Assembly: GCA_950097015.1 (NCBI GenBank)
Contig: CATNEN010000038.1
Coordinates: forward strand, 21,762,001 to 21,826,000
Length of the DNA: 64,000 nucleotides
Reading direction: 5' to 3'
From: Macrostomum hystrix
Taxonomy: Eukaryota > Platyhelminthes > Macrostomidae
Each line of letters starts with the position of its first letter. Position 1 is the stretch's first letter. The notes beneath the pieces were generated by a model that saw nothing but the letters and a program-made list of their open reading frames with translations, searched no databases and was not told the DNA's origin. Shown here piece by piece: positions 23,101 to 34,084 of the stretch. The translations under genes and the position numbers were made by a program.

Positions 23101-25921
23101 CAGATCCCATTCTACCAACCTGATCCCATTCTCCCAACCTGATCCCATTCTACCAACCAGATCCCATTCTACCAACCTGATCACATTCTCCAAAACCTGA
23201 TCCCATTCTCCCAACCTGATCCCATTCTCCAAAACCTGATCCCATTCTCCAAAACCTGATCCCATTCTCCCAATCAGATCCCATTCTCCCTACTAGATCC
23301 TATTCTCCAAAACCTGATTTTATTCTCACAACCTGATCCAATTCTCCAAAACCTGATCCAATTCTACCAACCAGATCCCATTCTCCTAACCTGATCCCAT
23401 TCTCCCAACCTGATTTCATTCTCCCAACCTGATCCCATTCTCCCAACCTGATCCTATTCTCCAAAACCTGATTTTATTCTCCCAATCTGATCCCATTCTC
23501 CCAACCTGATTTCATTCTCCCAACCTGATCCCATTCTCCCAACCTGATTTCATTCTCCCAACCTGATCCCATTCTCCCAACCTGATCCAATTCTACCAAC
23601 CAGATCCCATTCTCCAAAACCTGATCCCGTTCTCCCAACCTGATCCAATTCTACCAACCAGATCCCATTCTCCCAACCTGATCCCATTCTCCCAACCAGA
23701 TCCCATTCTCCCAACCTGATCCTATTCTACCAACCAGATCCCATTCTACCAACCAGATCCCATTCTCCCAACCTGATCCCATTCTCCCAACCAGATCCCT
23801 CTGACCTTTACTAACTGTCTGGAAGTGAACAAAATCTAAAAATATCCAATCCAGGTCGCATGGAAAAGTCCACACTCAGCCTCCTAAATCGAGCCGACAT
23901 TGTAACCGCCCCAGTCGTCGGCCTATTCACAGACGAATGCGAACAGATTCGCTCGGCGCTGGGCGCCCTAGAAGAATGGATCGACTATGACAAAGGCTAC
24001 GCTGGTTTCATTGCCACGGACTTGGCTGAGCTGGAGAAGCGAAGAAATAATCTGCGCCAGACGCTGACAGACCTGCGGCACCAGCTCCATACCTCACAGT
24101 TTCGAACCAAATCACTGCAGGTGGAGAAGGCGCGACTTCAGGTGAAGCTTTAATGACACCTGTTAGATAAGCTTCATTATAGGTTAGATGGATGTGCTCT
24201 CATGTTAGATATAGGTGTGCTCACAGGCTAGATACTGATGTGCCCACACGTAAGATAAAGGTGTGCTTATAGGTTAGATACAGGTGTGCTCACACGTTAG
24301 ATATAGGTGTGCTCACAGGTTAGATACAGGTGTGCTCACAGGCTAGTTATAGGTGTGCTCACAGGTTAGATCCTTATTACTAGGGCGGTCCTTATCAATT
24401 TTAAACGGGCGCCCTATCACAGTAATTTACCCAACTCACTCAGGTTGAGCTGGCCTCACTAGCTGACAAGCAGGCCGAGCTGCTCCAGGCCGAAGAGCAA
24501 CTATATCAGGACGTGAATAGTGCAAAAATTAATTGCGAGATCAAAGAGTTTCGCCGCGAAGAGATCAAACGCGCCGCCAGAGAGCGCGCCGCTGCCGCAG
24601 CTGGCGCCGTCGCCGCCGTCACCGAAGCTGAAGACGAACCCGAACTAGATCCGCTAGAAGCTCAAACTCTGCTCAAAGAGCTCAAAGAACAATTACGGCT
24701 GCTGAGGCACACCATACCGCAGATGGAGCGTCGACGGACGGCTCTGCGATCAAAGCTTGCCGTCATCGAGGAAAAACAGCGCCGCTTCGCTGAAGCAACC
24801 GAGGCGCTTAAGGACAGTGACCGAGAGACCATCCGGCTGAGAAATGAGTCCAGCAATGCGGAGTATCAGCTTGAGCAGTGCCAGCGCAGCCTGGATCAGT
24901 GCGCGCTTATCTACCGGCTGAAGACTGCCGCCGACACCACGACGAAGATCTTTCACGAGATGCCGCTGGAGACAAGGGCAGCCCAGGAGGCGACAACGCA
25001 GAAGATGCTACACAAGCAGCAGCGGCTGCAGCAACAGAAGGGCTCGGAGTCTTCTAGGAGCGAGGAACGAGATGGAATCAGTCTGCCGCCGATTAATCAG
25101 ACAAAACTAACTGCGGTGGCAACCAGTTCTGCCAGACCTACTGAAGGCGACTCTGATGCCAACGGTAAAAAATTATAGATAATTCAAGGTCACACAAATC
25201 ACTAGGTTGAAAAGCTCTCCACGTTCTTGAACAAAAGCTCAAGGTCAAGACTGATTCTTCAAGGTCATTTAGATCTCAAGGTCATTTAGATCTTAAGGTC
25301 ATTTAAATCTCAAGGTCATTTAGATCTCGAGGTCATTTAGATTGAAAGGTCATTTAAATCTCAAGGTCATTTAGATTGAAAGGTTGTTTAGATTAGAAGG
25401 TCATTTAAATTTCAAGCTCATTTAGATAAAAAGGTCCTTTTGATTAAAAGGTCATTTAGATGGAAAAGAATCAACTATTTATCATTATAGGGAGCCCATT
25501 TGACCGTGTCTGCCTCCTGGTATCTCGCCGCATCGAGTCGGACTGGAAGCGCCTCTACCGGGCGTTGCCGTTCGTTCCCCAGCGCGGTCGCGAGACCATC
25601 GACCGGGATCTTGAGGAGCTCCAGACCGGTTTAGTTGGCGAGTCGCGTGCCCAGTGCGCCTGGCGCGCTTTGCATCGTTGGCGCCGATTTCATAGGCGCG
25701 CCAAGCCAAGCGAATTGCGCGCCGCCTTGGCGCGGCTTCGCCGAGTCGACCTGCTGACGGAAGTGGACGCCAGTCTGGCGCCGCCAGCTGCTCCAACGAT
25801 TGTCAAGGAGACGCCTTTGCCGGTCAATATCGACAAAGACTTGGTGCCGTTTTATCGACAGGTTGAGCGCTACGACAATCTGGTGCTGGCCCGACGTTCC
25901 AAGGAGATTGCTAAGGGATAA
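20134..25921 (+). CDS. coiled-coil protein with C-terminal death-like domain
   Basis: Exons: 20134-20522, 21945-22183, 23855-24141, 24444-25164 and 25491-25921, about 688 aa. I do not recognise the family. The N-terminal third is helical and Cys/Trp-poor. Residues about 305-500 are strongly charged with coiled-coil character (ELEKRRNNLRQTL, EEKQRRFAEATEAL). A low-complexity Ser-rich linker follows. Residues about 549-640 (DRVCLLVSRRIESDWKRLYR, then a WRALHRWRRF helix and a final LRRVDLL) resemble a death domain, with Trp and hydrophobic spacing as expected. This would suit an adaptor or signalling role, which is inference. The exon 1 donor is a problem: the strong GTGAGT at 20519 gives the wrong phase, and GTGACT at 20523 fits. 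Every intron carries a minisatellite. Confidence 0.75.
20622..21938. repeat. 16-bp pyrimidine-rich minisatellite, ~80 units
   Basis: Unit CTCATCTCTCCCCTGT. Variant blocks recur in order: CCCAGCTGTTTCATC near 20850, 21380 and 21510, and GTGTCTTTTCTCTCC near 20947, 21285 and 21607. These imply larger-scale duplications of about 320-340 bp. The unit has no stop in any frame, so all three sense frames are open for over 1.3 kb. The array runs into the acceptor at 21944. Confidence 0.97.
22255..23800. repeat. 19-20-bp minisatellite, ~78 units
   Basis: Unit CTGATCCCATTCTCCCAAC with many single-base variants and mixed lengths. It fills the second intron of the death-domain gene. Antisense open frames (GSGWENGI-type peptides) are by-products. 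Confidence 0.96.
24160..24372. repeat. ~23-bp minisatellite
   Basis: About nine units of GTTAGATACAGGTGTGCTCA plus CAG in the third intron of the death-domain gene, starting some 20 bases after the donor. Confidence 0.93.
25235..25455. repeat. 17-18-bp minisatellite
   Basis: About twelve units of AAGGTCATTTAGATCTC with variants, in the last intron of the death-domain gene, ending close to its acceptor at 25490. Confidence 0.92.
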
Positions 25922-27786
25922 AAAAAATTTCTCCGAATTTTTTCGTATTTTTACCTGGTTACCTGGTAGTTGGATCATTATTTTTCTTTATAATTTGCAC
26001 TTTATTTTTTTATAAAAAAGTACACAGGCTTCCTATTTACAATACGTAAAATATTTCGATTTTTACATTCTGTGAAATAATTGAGATTTGTATCAAATAA
26101 GCGTATAAAATTGATTGAGTCTGACTGGAATCGGCTGAGAAGTCGGACCATTTGTCATCTCCTGAGGTCGGTGATTGTCTATATACTCGTATATAGAATC
26201 AACCAAATAGCTATTCATAATCAAACATTTGCTATAATAAAATTGATAAGTTCCTATCGTTTCTCTTTTTTAGAATTTATCACTTCCAGCAACTGCCGGG
26301 TGCCCCAGTAATTGATACTTAATTAACAGAAGTTGTAGATCTTACCTTCTTTGGTTTTGTAGTTCTCTTGTTCCTCTCACTTTGGTTGCTGCAGGCTTTG
26401 AAGCTCCGATAGTGGTATTGCTGTGGTTCGACCGTTTGTATTGTTCGAGTTTGGCTTCGGGCTGCCCTTCAGGTACCTGGATCGTTCGAATGCAAGAGAA
26501 TTTAATTTATTCTCTTTGTTTCAGTTGCAGTTACAACGGACCAATAGAAATTAGGGAAACCTTGGTTCGGTGTTGTGTCTTCCTGACGCTGATTTGTCGT
26601 TGATGTCGGTTAACCAATAGTCACTTGTGGAGTGTGTTCCTTCTTACCAGCTCTGGTAGGTTCTACCACGAGTCTGGCGCTTACCCTTTGTAGTATAATC
26701 AATGTAATCACACGTCTGTGACTACGCTTTAATCGTTGGTTTAACGATTACTTGGAGAGGTTTAATTTAGCTCAAGAAAAGCCTTCTTATTAATAAATAA
26801 TTAATTAGGATAACTCAAGGAACTCTTGATAGAGAATTTATAGAGAATTTGACCCTCTCGGGTTCGATGAGTGCGTTCAAAGTACAGGTGTCAACCTGTC
26901 TGGGTCAACGCTTGACAACTTGAGAGGTTGGACTTTTTTACAACTAAACTAGTAGAAGCGCAAAAAGATGGATTATCGCTTTCTTGACCTTTTGATTAAT
27001 TTTGGGTAACATGATTGGTGGGATTGTTGGTTGTCTATGACATAAAAATTGATTGGATACTATTAATAGTAGTCACATGACTTTTGATTGATTCGTTTCT
27101 CCTTTTTGTGGTAAAATGAATCACATGCTGTACTTGTATGTTTTCTGGTTCGCATTTTCTAAAAAGACTACTAAGCGGATGAGTAGAGTATTTAGCGCAT
27201 GATTGGTTAAAATAAATATTACCGTAATTCTGCACTCTACAAAATGCAGTCCATATAACAGGAAGCTCCTGGTCTTCCTGCTACCTTCTGCAACAGCATC
27301 AGAGAGATGAAGGCTACTAGTAGTTTCTGTTTCTGATTTTCCTCTCGCTTCCAGTGTACTTATCATCAGCGCCCACGGTCAGAGAGCAGAACGGAGAGAG
27401 AGTGGGAGAAAATCTGGGAGGCAGCAGTCTCTCTGTCCCACACGCCGATGCTCCCCAATGAATGCTTGCTGAATATCTTCCTCCCATTCCATGGCCAAGG
27501 CTATTCGCGAGGCCTGCACTCCTACACTCCTATGTACTATATGCTTAGGCAGCTCCACGGTGGTACTATAACGGGCAATGATGCTGTGTCTAACACAGCA
27601 ACGATAGAATGGTCAATTAAGAGAGCACTGCTCACATAAGAGCACAATAGGAATTTAGAAAACAATGAAACTCTATCCAAGCCAATCTTTGTACACTGAA
27701 CCTCTTCGCGAGCCAAGAACGAGTCTGTGAGCACAAAGCGTTTACAAAGTGACAGGCCGCATTTTCTGTCCAATTATTGGCGCTGC
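25922..27786. other. intergenic, death-domain gene to ankyrin gene
   Basis: AT-rich sequence without a supported gene. The 27370-27780 part is likely 5' flank or 5'UTR of the next gene. Short open frames here show no recognisable protein. No tandem array is seen, which is unusual for this window. Confidence 0.5.
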
Positions 27787-30700
27787 ATGGAGGACTGCAG
27801 CCTCGAAAGGCAGCTTCTGGCATCCGCCAAGATTGGCGACGCAACCGCTGTCCGTCGATTGCTTCGTCAGCCGGCCTTGCAGATCGACTGGCAGGATCCG
27901 ATTGATGGCAGAACTGCACTGTATGCGGCCTGCGAGGACGGCTTCACGGATGTTGCTCGAGAGCTCATTGCTGGCATGGCTCGGGTGAGACCTTTGGCTC
28001 ATGATTAGCTTTGAGAAGATCTTGGTCAGTGTGTCTTCATGTTGGAAATTCAGTACCGTGTTGACTTCATGTGAAAAAGGGGGAATCTGTATCGTGTTGG
28101 AGCCTGTACATTCAAGAGAACCAATTTGGGAATTCAGTATCGTGTTGGAGCCTGTATATTCAAGAGAAGCAATTTGGGGATTTGGTATCATGTTGGAGCC
28201 TGTACATCCAAGAGAACCAATTTGGGAATTCGGTATCGTGTTGGGCCTGTACATCCAAGAGAACCAATTTAAGAATTTGGTATCGTGTTGGAGCCTGTAA
28301 ATTCAAGTGAACCAATTTGGGAATTTGGTATCATGTTGGAGCCTGTACATTCAAGAGAACCAATTTGGGAATTTGGTATCGTGTTGGAGCCTGTACATTC
28401 AAGAGAACCAATTTGGGAATTTGGTATCGTGTTGGAGCCTGTACATCCAAGAGAACCAGTTTGGGAATTCGGTATCGTGTTTGGCCTGTACATCCAAGAG
28501 AACCAATTTGGGGATTTGGTATCATGTTGAAGCCTGTAAATTCAAGTGAACCAATTTGGGAATTTGTTATCATGTTGGAGCCTCTACATCCAAGAGAACC
28601 AATTTGGGAATTTGGTATCGTGTTGGAGCCTGTACATTCAAGAGAATCAATTTGGGAATTTGGTATCGTGTCGGAGCCTCTACATCCAAGAGAACCAATT
28701 TGGGAATTTGGTATCGTGTTGGGCCTGTACATCCAAGAGAACCAATTTGGGGATTTGGTATCATGTTGGAGCCTGTAAATTCAAGTGAACCAATTTGGGA
28801 ATTTGGTATCATGTTGGAGCCTGTACATTCAAGAGAACCAATTTGGGAATTTGGTATCGTGTCGGAGCCTCTACATTCAAGAGAACCAATTTGGGAATTT
28901 GGTATCGTGTTGGGCCTGTACATCCAAGAGAACCAATTTGGGGATTTGGTATCATGTTGGAGCCTGTAAATTCAAGTGAACCAATTTGGGAATTTGGTAT
29001 CATGTTGGAGCCTGTACATTCAAGAGAACCAATTTGGGAATTTGGTATCGTGTCGGAGCCTCTACATTCAAGAGAACCAATTTGGGAATTCGGTATCGTG
29101 TCGGAGCCTCTACATTCAAGAGAACCAATTTGGGAATTTGGTATCGTGTTGGAGCCTGTACATTCAAGAGAACCAATTTGGGAATTTGGTATCGTGTTGG
29201 AGCCTGTACATCCAAGAGAACCAATTTGGGAATTCGGTATCGTGTTGGGCCTGTACATCCAAGAGAACCAGTTTGGGAATTCGGTATCGTGTTGGGCCTG
29301 TACATCCAAGAGAACCAATTTGGGGATTTGGTATCATGTTGAAGCCTGTAAATTCAAGTGAACCAATTTGGGAATTTGTTATTATGTTGGAGCCTCTACA
29401 TCCAAGAGAACCAATTTGGGAATTTGGTATCGTGTTGGAGCCTGTACATTCAAGAGAATCAATTTGGGAATTTGGTATCGTGTTGGAGCCTGTACATCCA
29501 AGAGAACCAATTTGGGAATTCGGTATCGTGTTGGGCCTGTACATCCAAGAGAACCAATTTGGGGATTTGGTATCATGTTGGAGCCTGTAAATTCAAGTGA
29601 ACCAATTTGGGAATTTGGTATCATGTTGGAGCCTGTACATTCAAGAGAACCAATTTGGGAATTTGGTATCGTGTCGGAGCCTCTACATTCAAGAGAACCA
29701 ATTTGGGAATTTGGTATCGTGTTGGAGCCTGTACATTCAAGAGAACCAATTTGGGAATTTGGTATCGTGTTGGAGCCTGTACATCCAAGAGAACCAATTT
29801 GGGAATTCGGTATCGTGTTGGGCCTGTACATCCAAGAGAACCAATTTGGGAATTCGGTATCGTGTTGGGCCTGTACATCCAAGAGAACCAATTTGGGAAT
29901 TTGGTATCGTGTTGGAGCCTGCACATTCAAGAGAACCAATTTGGGAATTCGGTATCGTGTTGGAGCCTGTACATCCAAGAGAACCAGTTTGGGAATTCGG
30001 TATCGTGTTGGGCCTGTACATCCAAGAGAACCAATTTGGGGATTTGGTATCATGTTGAAGCCTGTAAATTCAAGTGAACCAATTTGGGAATTTGTTATCA
30101 TGTTGGAGCCTCTACATTCAAGAGAACCAATTTGGGAATTTGGTATCATGTTGGAGCCTGTACATTCAAGAGAACCAATTTGGGAATTTGGTATCATGTT
30201 GGAGCCTGTAAATTCAAGAGAACCAATTTGGGAATTTGGTATCGTGTTGGAGCCTGTACGTTCAAGAGAACCAATTTGGGAATTTGTTACAGCGTTGGAG
30301 CTTATTAGTTAATGTGAGGTCTGTATTTTGGGAATTCTGTATTATTACCGCTTTGGCGCTTGTGACGATCAAGCATTTTATAGTCAACAACCTTATGCAA
30401 TGAGTACTGTAGCTGGACATTGCCACGAAAAGTGGCACGAACTCGGTGTGGATCACCGCTGCCAACGGTCGCGTCGGCGTTGCTCGCCTTCTAGCTAGCA
30501 CCGGTGTCGACATTGACGATCCTTCGTTTCTACACAGCCTGGACAATCGCAGTCCCTTAAGCGCAGCTGCTCAGATTGGTCAGGATGAGGCGCTGCAGTG
30601 GCTGCTACAGTCAGGTGGGACGTCCCGAGCGTTCACATCGGACTCGAGTGGCTGGACACCGATTCACTACGCTTGCCAGCGAGGCCATTTAAGCGTGAGT

Positions 30701-33700
30701 CGGTGATTGCCTGTTTTTGTTGCGCATCTTCTGAAACACGAATCAAGTCGCCAGCTCTTTGACCGTCGATACATTCATTGCTTCTGGCCAAAATTCAGTT
30801 TTTTTTCCATAAGCGCTAGTGTATTTCATTCACCACAAAACACGGAATAGCACTGCGCCTTGTGCAGTGCGGCCTTGCCAAGCCTTGAAAATTGATCATC
30901 ATCTCCGTCTTCGGTGGTCACCTATCTTTATCTAGAAGGATTTGCTGGACCTTTAAGGGCTACAACAGGTGGAAATAGGCCACTGTGGAAACCCTGACGC
31001 GAATTTCTCCAGTTTCATAATAAAATTCCAGGTAGGAAATTCCCCCCCTTGGTATAAAAACGGGCGCAAAAAGCTTTGTAGTCCTACTGTTAATAGTCTA
31101 ATAAATTAAATTTTGCTTCTAACAAAATACATCCAGATCCTGAAGCAGCTCTTAGACGCAGGAGTGGATCCTAATCGGTCAGTCTGTCTTGACAAAATGA
31201 TCGACATTCGTCCTTTAATCTGCATGCGGGGTGAACTTTTGACAACGATGACAACGTACACGCCGTTGCAAGTGGCCGCTCACTATGGCCACGGCCCGGC
31301 TGTTCGCATGCTGTTGGCCGCCGGGGCGGACTTGTTCAGCTCAATCGACTCTGTGACGACCACTCTGCTGATGGCGGTGGTGTCAGGCCGTTCTGAGACT
31401 GTGAGAATACTGCTAGACCATATTAAAGACTGTACTAGTGCTGCCGAGCTGTCACAAATTCTGATCACTGCGGTTCTCACTAGCAGCTCACTAGGACATG
31501 CCGATGTACTTCTTCAGTGCTTCACCGCCTGTACGGACTTTAACTCGCTGCTCTCAGCGCCTTCAACGCGAAACATTTTAGAGTATATTCCAGCGGAGAG
31601 TCTGGCTGAGGTTCAAAAGCTAGCATTAAAGCGACAATTAGCAGCCTGCCAGCAGCAACCAAAATTGTAAGAACAATTTAATAACTCACTTTTATTTCAA
31701 TACGGGGTTGTGGCCTAGAAGGGGTTGTGGCCTAGTAGGGGTTTTGGCCTACAAGGGGTTGTGGCCTAGTAGGGGTTGTGGCCTAGAAGGGGTTGTGGCC
31801 TTATAGGGGTTGTGGCCTTATAGGGGTTGTGGCCTAGTAGGGGGGTGTAGGGATTAGAGCGTCAGACTGACGACTTAAAGGTCGGGGGTTCGATTCCCGA
31901 TTCTACTGGAACAATTTATGTCCTTTAGCAAGACACTTAACTCTGTGCTGTTTCAGCTCACCCAGCTGTTAAATGGGTACAAGCATTAGCTGTAATGGTG
32001 GTAATGGTATTGGTAATGGCGTGGCATGGACTGGACAGCCGTTCGCAGCTTTCAAACGCGCAATAAATGCGGCTGTGCTGTCGGCTGCACATCTGACACA
32101 ATTGGGGGCAGGTTTGGTTAGTTATTACTAATAATTTATAATCAAATCATTTTGTTTTCAGTACGAATACTTTAGTAAATGATTAATAAACAATTAAAAA
32201 TCTCAGCAGATCGGAGCCTGCATTCCAATCGACTCGGAAGCTGAGCGAAGATCTTCACGACGCTCTCCGCCGAGCTGGGTTTCACAGGCGTTGCGCTGCC
32301 ACGCAGGCAGCCCTAGCTGACACGCTGGAGTTGATGCTGAGAAGTCGTTTTGGTGCAGCTGATCAGCAATGCGAAATTCATGTCGTTGGTAGCGTCGCCG
32401 AAGGGTGGGGTGGCAGCCTCGCCTGTCTGGACGGCTGCATTGAGCCCGACTCTGACATAGACGTCACCACCATCCTGAATTCTCGAGTGTTTCATTTAAA
32501 CGGCTTCTGCCGCTGCCCAGACCTATTGAAGAGAAGAGGCGAAGTTGTTGATTACGAGAATGGCCACGCAATATTGTCAGGGTTCGGTGAGTTCAAAGGC
32601 AAAAACTACTGGCCTGATGAGTTGTTGCAAATGATTTCTGACACGCATTTTTCCTGACACAAACTGCAGCAGGCAACCCTTCGCTTCCGTACGCTGGTTC
32701 ACAGCTGAGGCCTGCAATGGACAAGGTCAGCGCTTTCCAGTGCTGTTGCTACCCAGAGTTAAGAGTATTCAGTGATTTGGGTGTGATCAACTTTCTAGCC
32801 ACGGAGGCTAGTCGACTTCCGTGTCACCTGGTGCCAGCGACCATCCCCGATTTTCAAGAACATAATTTCGAGAGCAGCAGTCAGCTTCGACTGAGTACAG
32901 CTTTTCTAGAGAGGTACCTGCTGCGAAGTTTAACCACTGTACAGGGACAGGTGTACGTCACGTTGAAATATCTGTTCAAACGTGTTCTTTCCAGCAGAGT
33001 AAATGGTCTGAAATCCTATCATGCCAAAACCATACTATTCTACATGCTGGACGAGCTACCTTTGGAAAAATGGACATCGAGCTGTCTCGTTGAGCTGCTT
33101 CAATTGGGCCTTAATAAGCTGCTCGACTTTCTGAGACAGACGAGCGGCAATCAATGCATGTGGCACTTCTTTCTGCCCAACACCATCGTCTATTTGAAGA
33201 GAAACTACAGTGATAGGCGTCTAATTGAACGGGCCGTGCAAGATCTTCTTAAAAATCTTACACATGAAACTCGACAATTTATTGGCGGACTTCGGCCTTG
33301 CGACAGTCTGATTCGTTTTCACCCATTTGTACTGCACCCGGTTTTAGGCAACTGCGCAACTCAACCTAATTGCGGACTGCTTCAGTACTACGAAATCTAC
33401 GACGCTGTGTCGATGCTACTGGAGATACTCGCCTTCAGAAGACGCAGTCACAACATGCTGCATCTTTGCTTGAAGATAGTTCTTAGTCTGCCTAAGTGCG
33501 CCAGAACTGCTCGACAATGTCTCAAGGTGCTGACGTATTTAAAGTTCGGGATGCTGGAACCTGCCAAGAGAGCTGTACTGTCGTCTGTGAACTGGGAAGT
33601 CAGTCGTGGAGTCTGCTTGAGACCGTATGAAGAAGCAGAAGAGGCCGAATCACTGCGTTTGTGTATTTTAAGATGTCTCCAATTCAACGACTCGTTCTAC

Positions 33701-34084
33701 AAGTTTGGCTTCCGTTTGGACAATCGGCCATCAATGCCCTTCCTTCCGGAGCCCATCTCACATTGGTTTCCCTGCGGAATCGGCTTCTATATGCACCAGT
33801 ATTATTTTAACTTCAGTGCGCTCCTGAAATGCCTCACCCTGCACCTACTAGGCGACGAAATGGACAAAAGCATCGCGGCTCGTTGGTTTCAACAGATTTC
33901 AGAATCGACAGAATCTGACCTTCAGGAGCTTCTGCTAGTGCTGAAGTTCTGTACTGACGAGCAGCTGCTAGTTCGGCTGATTCACCGGCACAGACGCGTG
34001 ATCTATGAACAGCACGAGACGTTGAGCGCAGCGCTGGAACTGCTCGGTCGAAACGTACGTTCTAAGTCTAAAAATGTTTGTTAA
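27787..34084 (+). CDS. ankyrin-repeat protein with Mab-21/cGAS-like nucleotidyltransferase domain
   Basis: Exons: 27787-27984, 30413-30694, 31137-31666, 32207-32586 and 32670-34084, about 934 aa. The N-terminal ~280 residues carry ankyrin repeats (GRTALYAACEDGFTDVAREL, WTPIHYACQRGHLS, YTPLQVAAHYGHGPAVRMLL). From about residue 340 a nucleotidyltransferase fold begins: VVGSVAEGWGG (about 398) and the acidic EPDSDIDVT (about 420). SLPYAGSQLRPA and a Mab-21 helical half follow (LRRSLTTVQGQ-like segment, LKSYHAKTILFYMLDE, HFFLPNTIVYLKRN). The family includes cGAS and cGAS-like receptors, which make cyclic dinucleotides after ligand binding. A third catalytic Asp is not obvious, so activity is uncertain. 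Both late acceptors are NAGNAG (32205-32209, 32667-32672). A 39-nt intron (34055-34093) could replace the last 30 bases and extend the C-terminus to 34336. Confidence 0.9.
28090..30305. repeat. 47/48-bp minisatellite, ~46 units
   Basis: Unit GAACCAATTTGGGAATTTGG plus TATCGTGTTGGAGCCTGTAC plus ATTCAAGA, with a 47-bp variant lacking one base (TTGGGCCTG). It lies in the first intron of the ankyrin gene. Neither strand has stops in several frames, giving long spurious ORFs. Groups of units recur in the same order, so blocks of several units were duplicated. Confidence 0.97.
30714..31054 (+). mobile_element. non-autonomous inverted-repeat element, copy C, 5'-truncated
   Basis: Begins inside the family at TTTTTGTTGCGCATCTTCTG just after the exon donor. 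It keeps the CATCTCCGTCTTCGGTGGTC and CTACAACAGGTGGAAATAGG blocks and ends AGGAAATTCCCCCCCTTGGTA, an intact right terminus. It lies in the second ankyrin-gene intron. Confidence 0.78.
31690..31845. repeat. 17-bp repeat made from a SINE head
   Basis: About nine copies of GGGGTTGTGGCCTAGTA. The unit corresponds to the first bases of the SINE head (compare AGGTTGTAGCCTAGTGG in the copy at 46672 read in reverse), so the array arose by expansion of the 5' end of the adjoining SINE. Confidence 0.85.
31846..32128 (+). mobile_element. tRNA-derived SINE
   Basis: B box GGTTCGATTCC at 31887-31897, then TGTCCTTTAGCAAGACACTT, CACCCAGCTGTTAAATGGGT, GGACTGGACAGCCG and the GGGGGCAGG 3' region. It is in the ankyrin-gene intron, sense orientation, preceded by the expanded head array. 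Confidence 0.85.

Noticed and set aside
22450-23875. Antisense ORFs with GSGWENGI repeats
   Set aside because: Products of the 19-20-bp array.
28001-30312. Many overlapping plus and minus ORFs with EPIWEFGIV / GSLECTGSNTI repeats
   Set aside because: Read-through of the 47/48-bp intron array in several frames on both strands; exons on either side are in phase across it.
31846-31920. True tRNA gene (B box GGTTCGATTCC present; similar at 13025 and 46610)
   Set aside because: The body after the B box is the shared SINE sequence; no complete cloverleaf with acceptor stem could be formed by eye.
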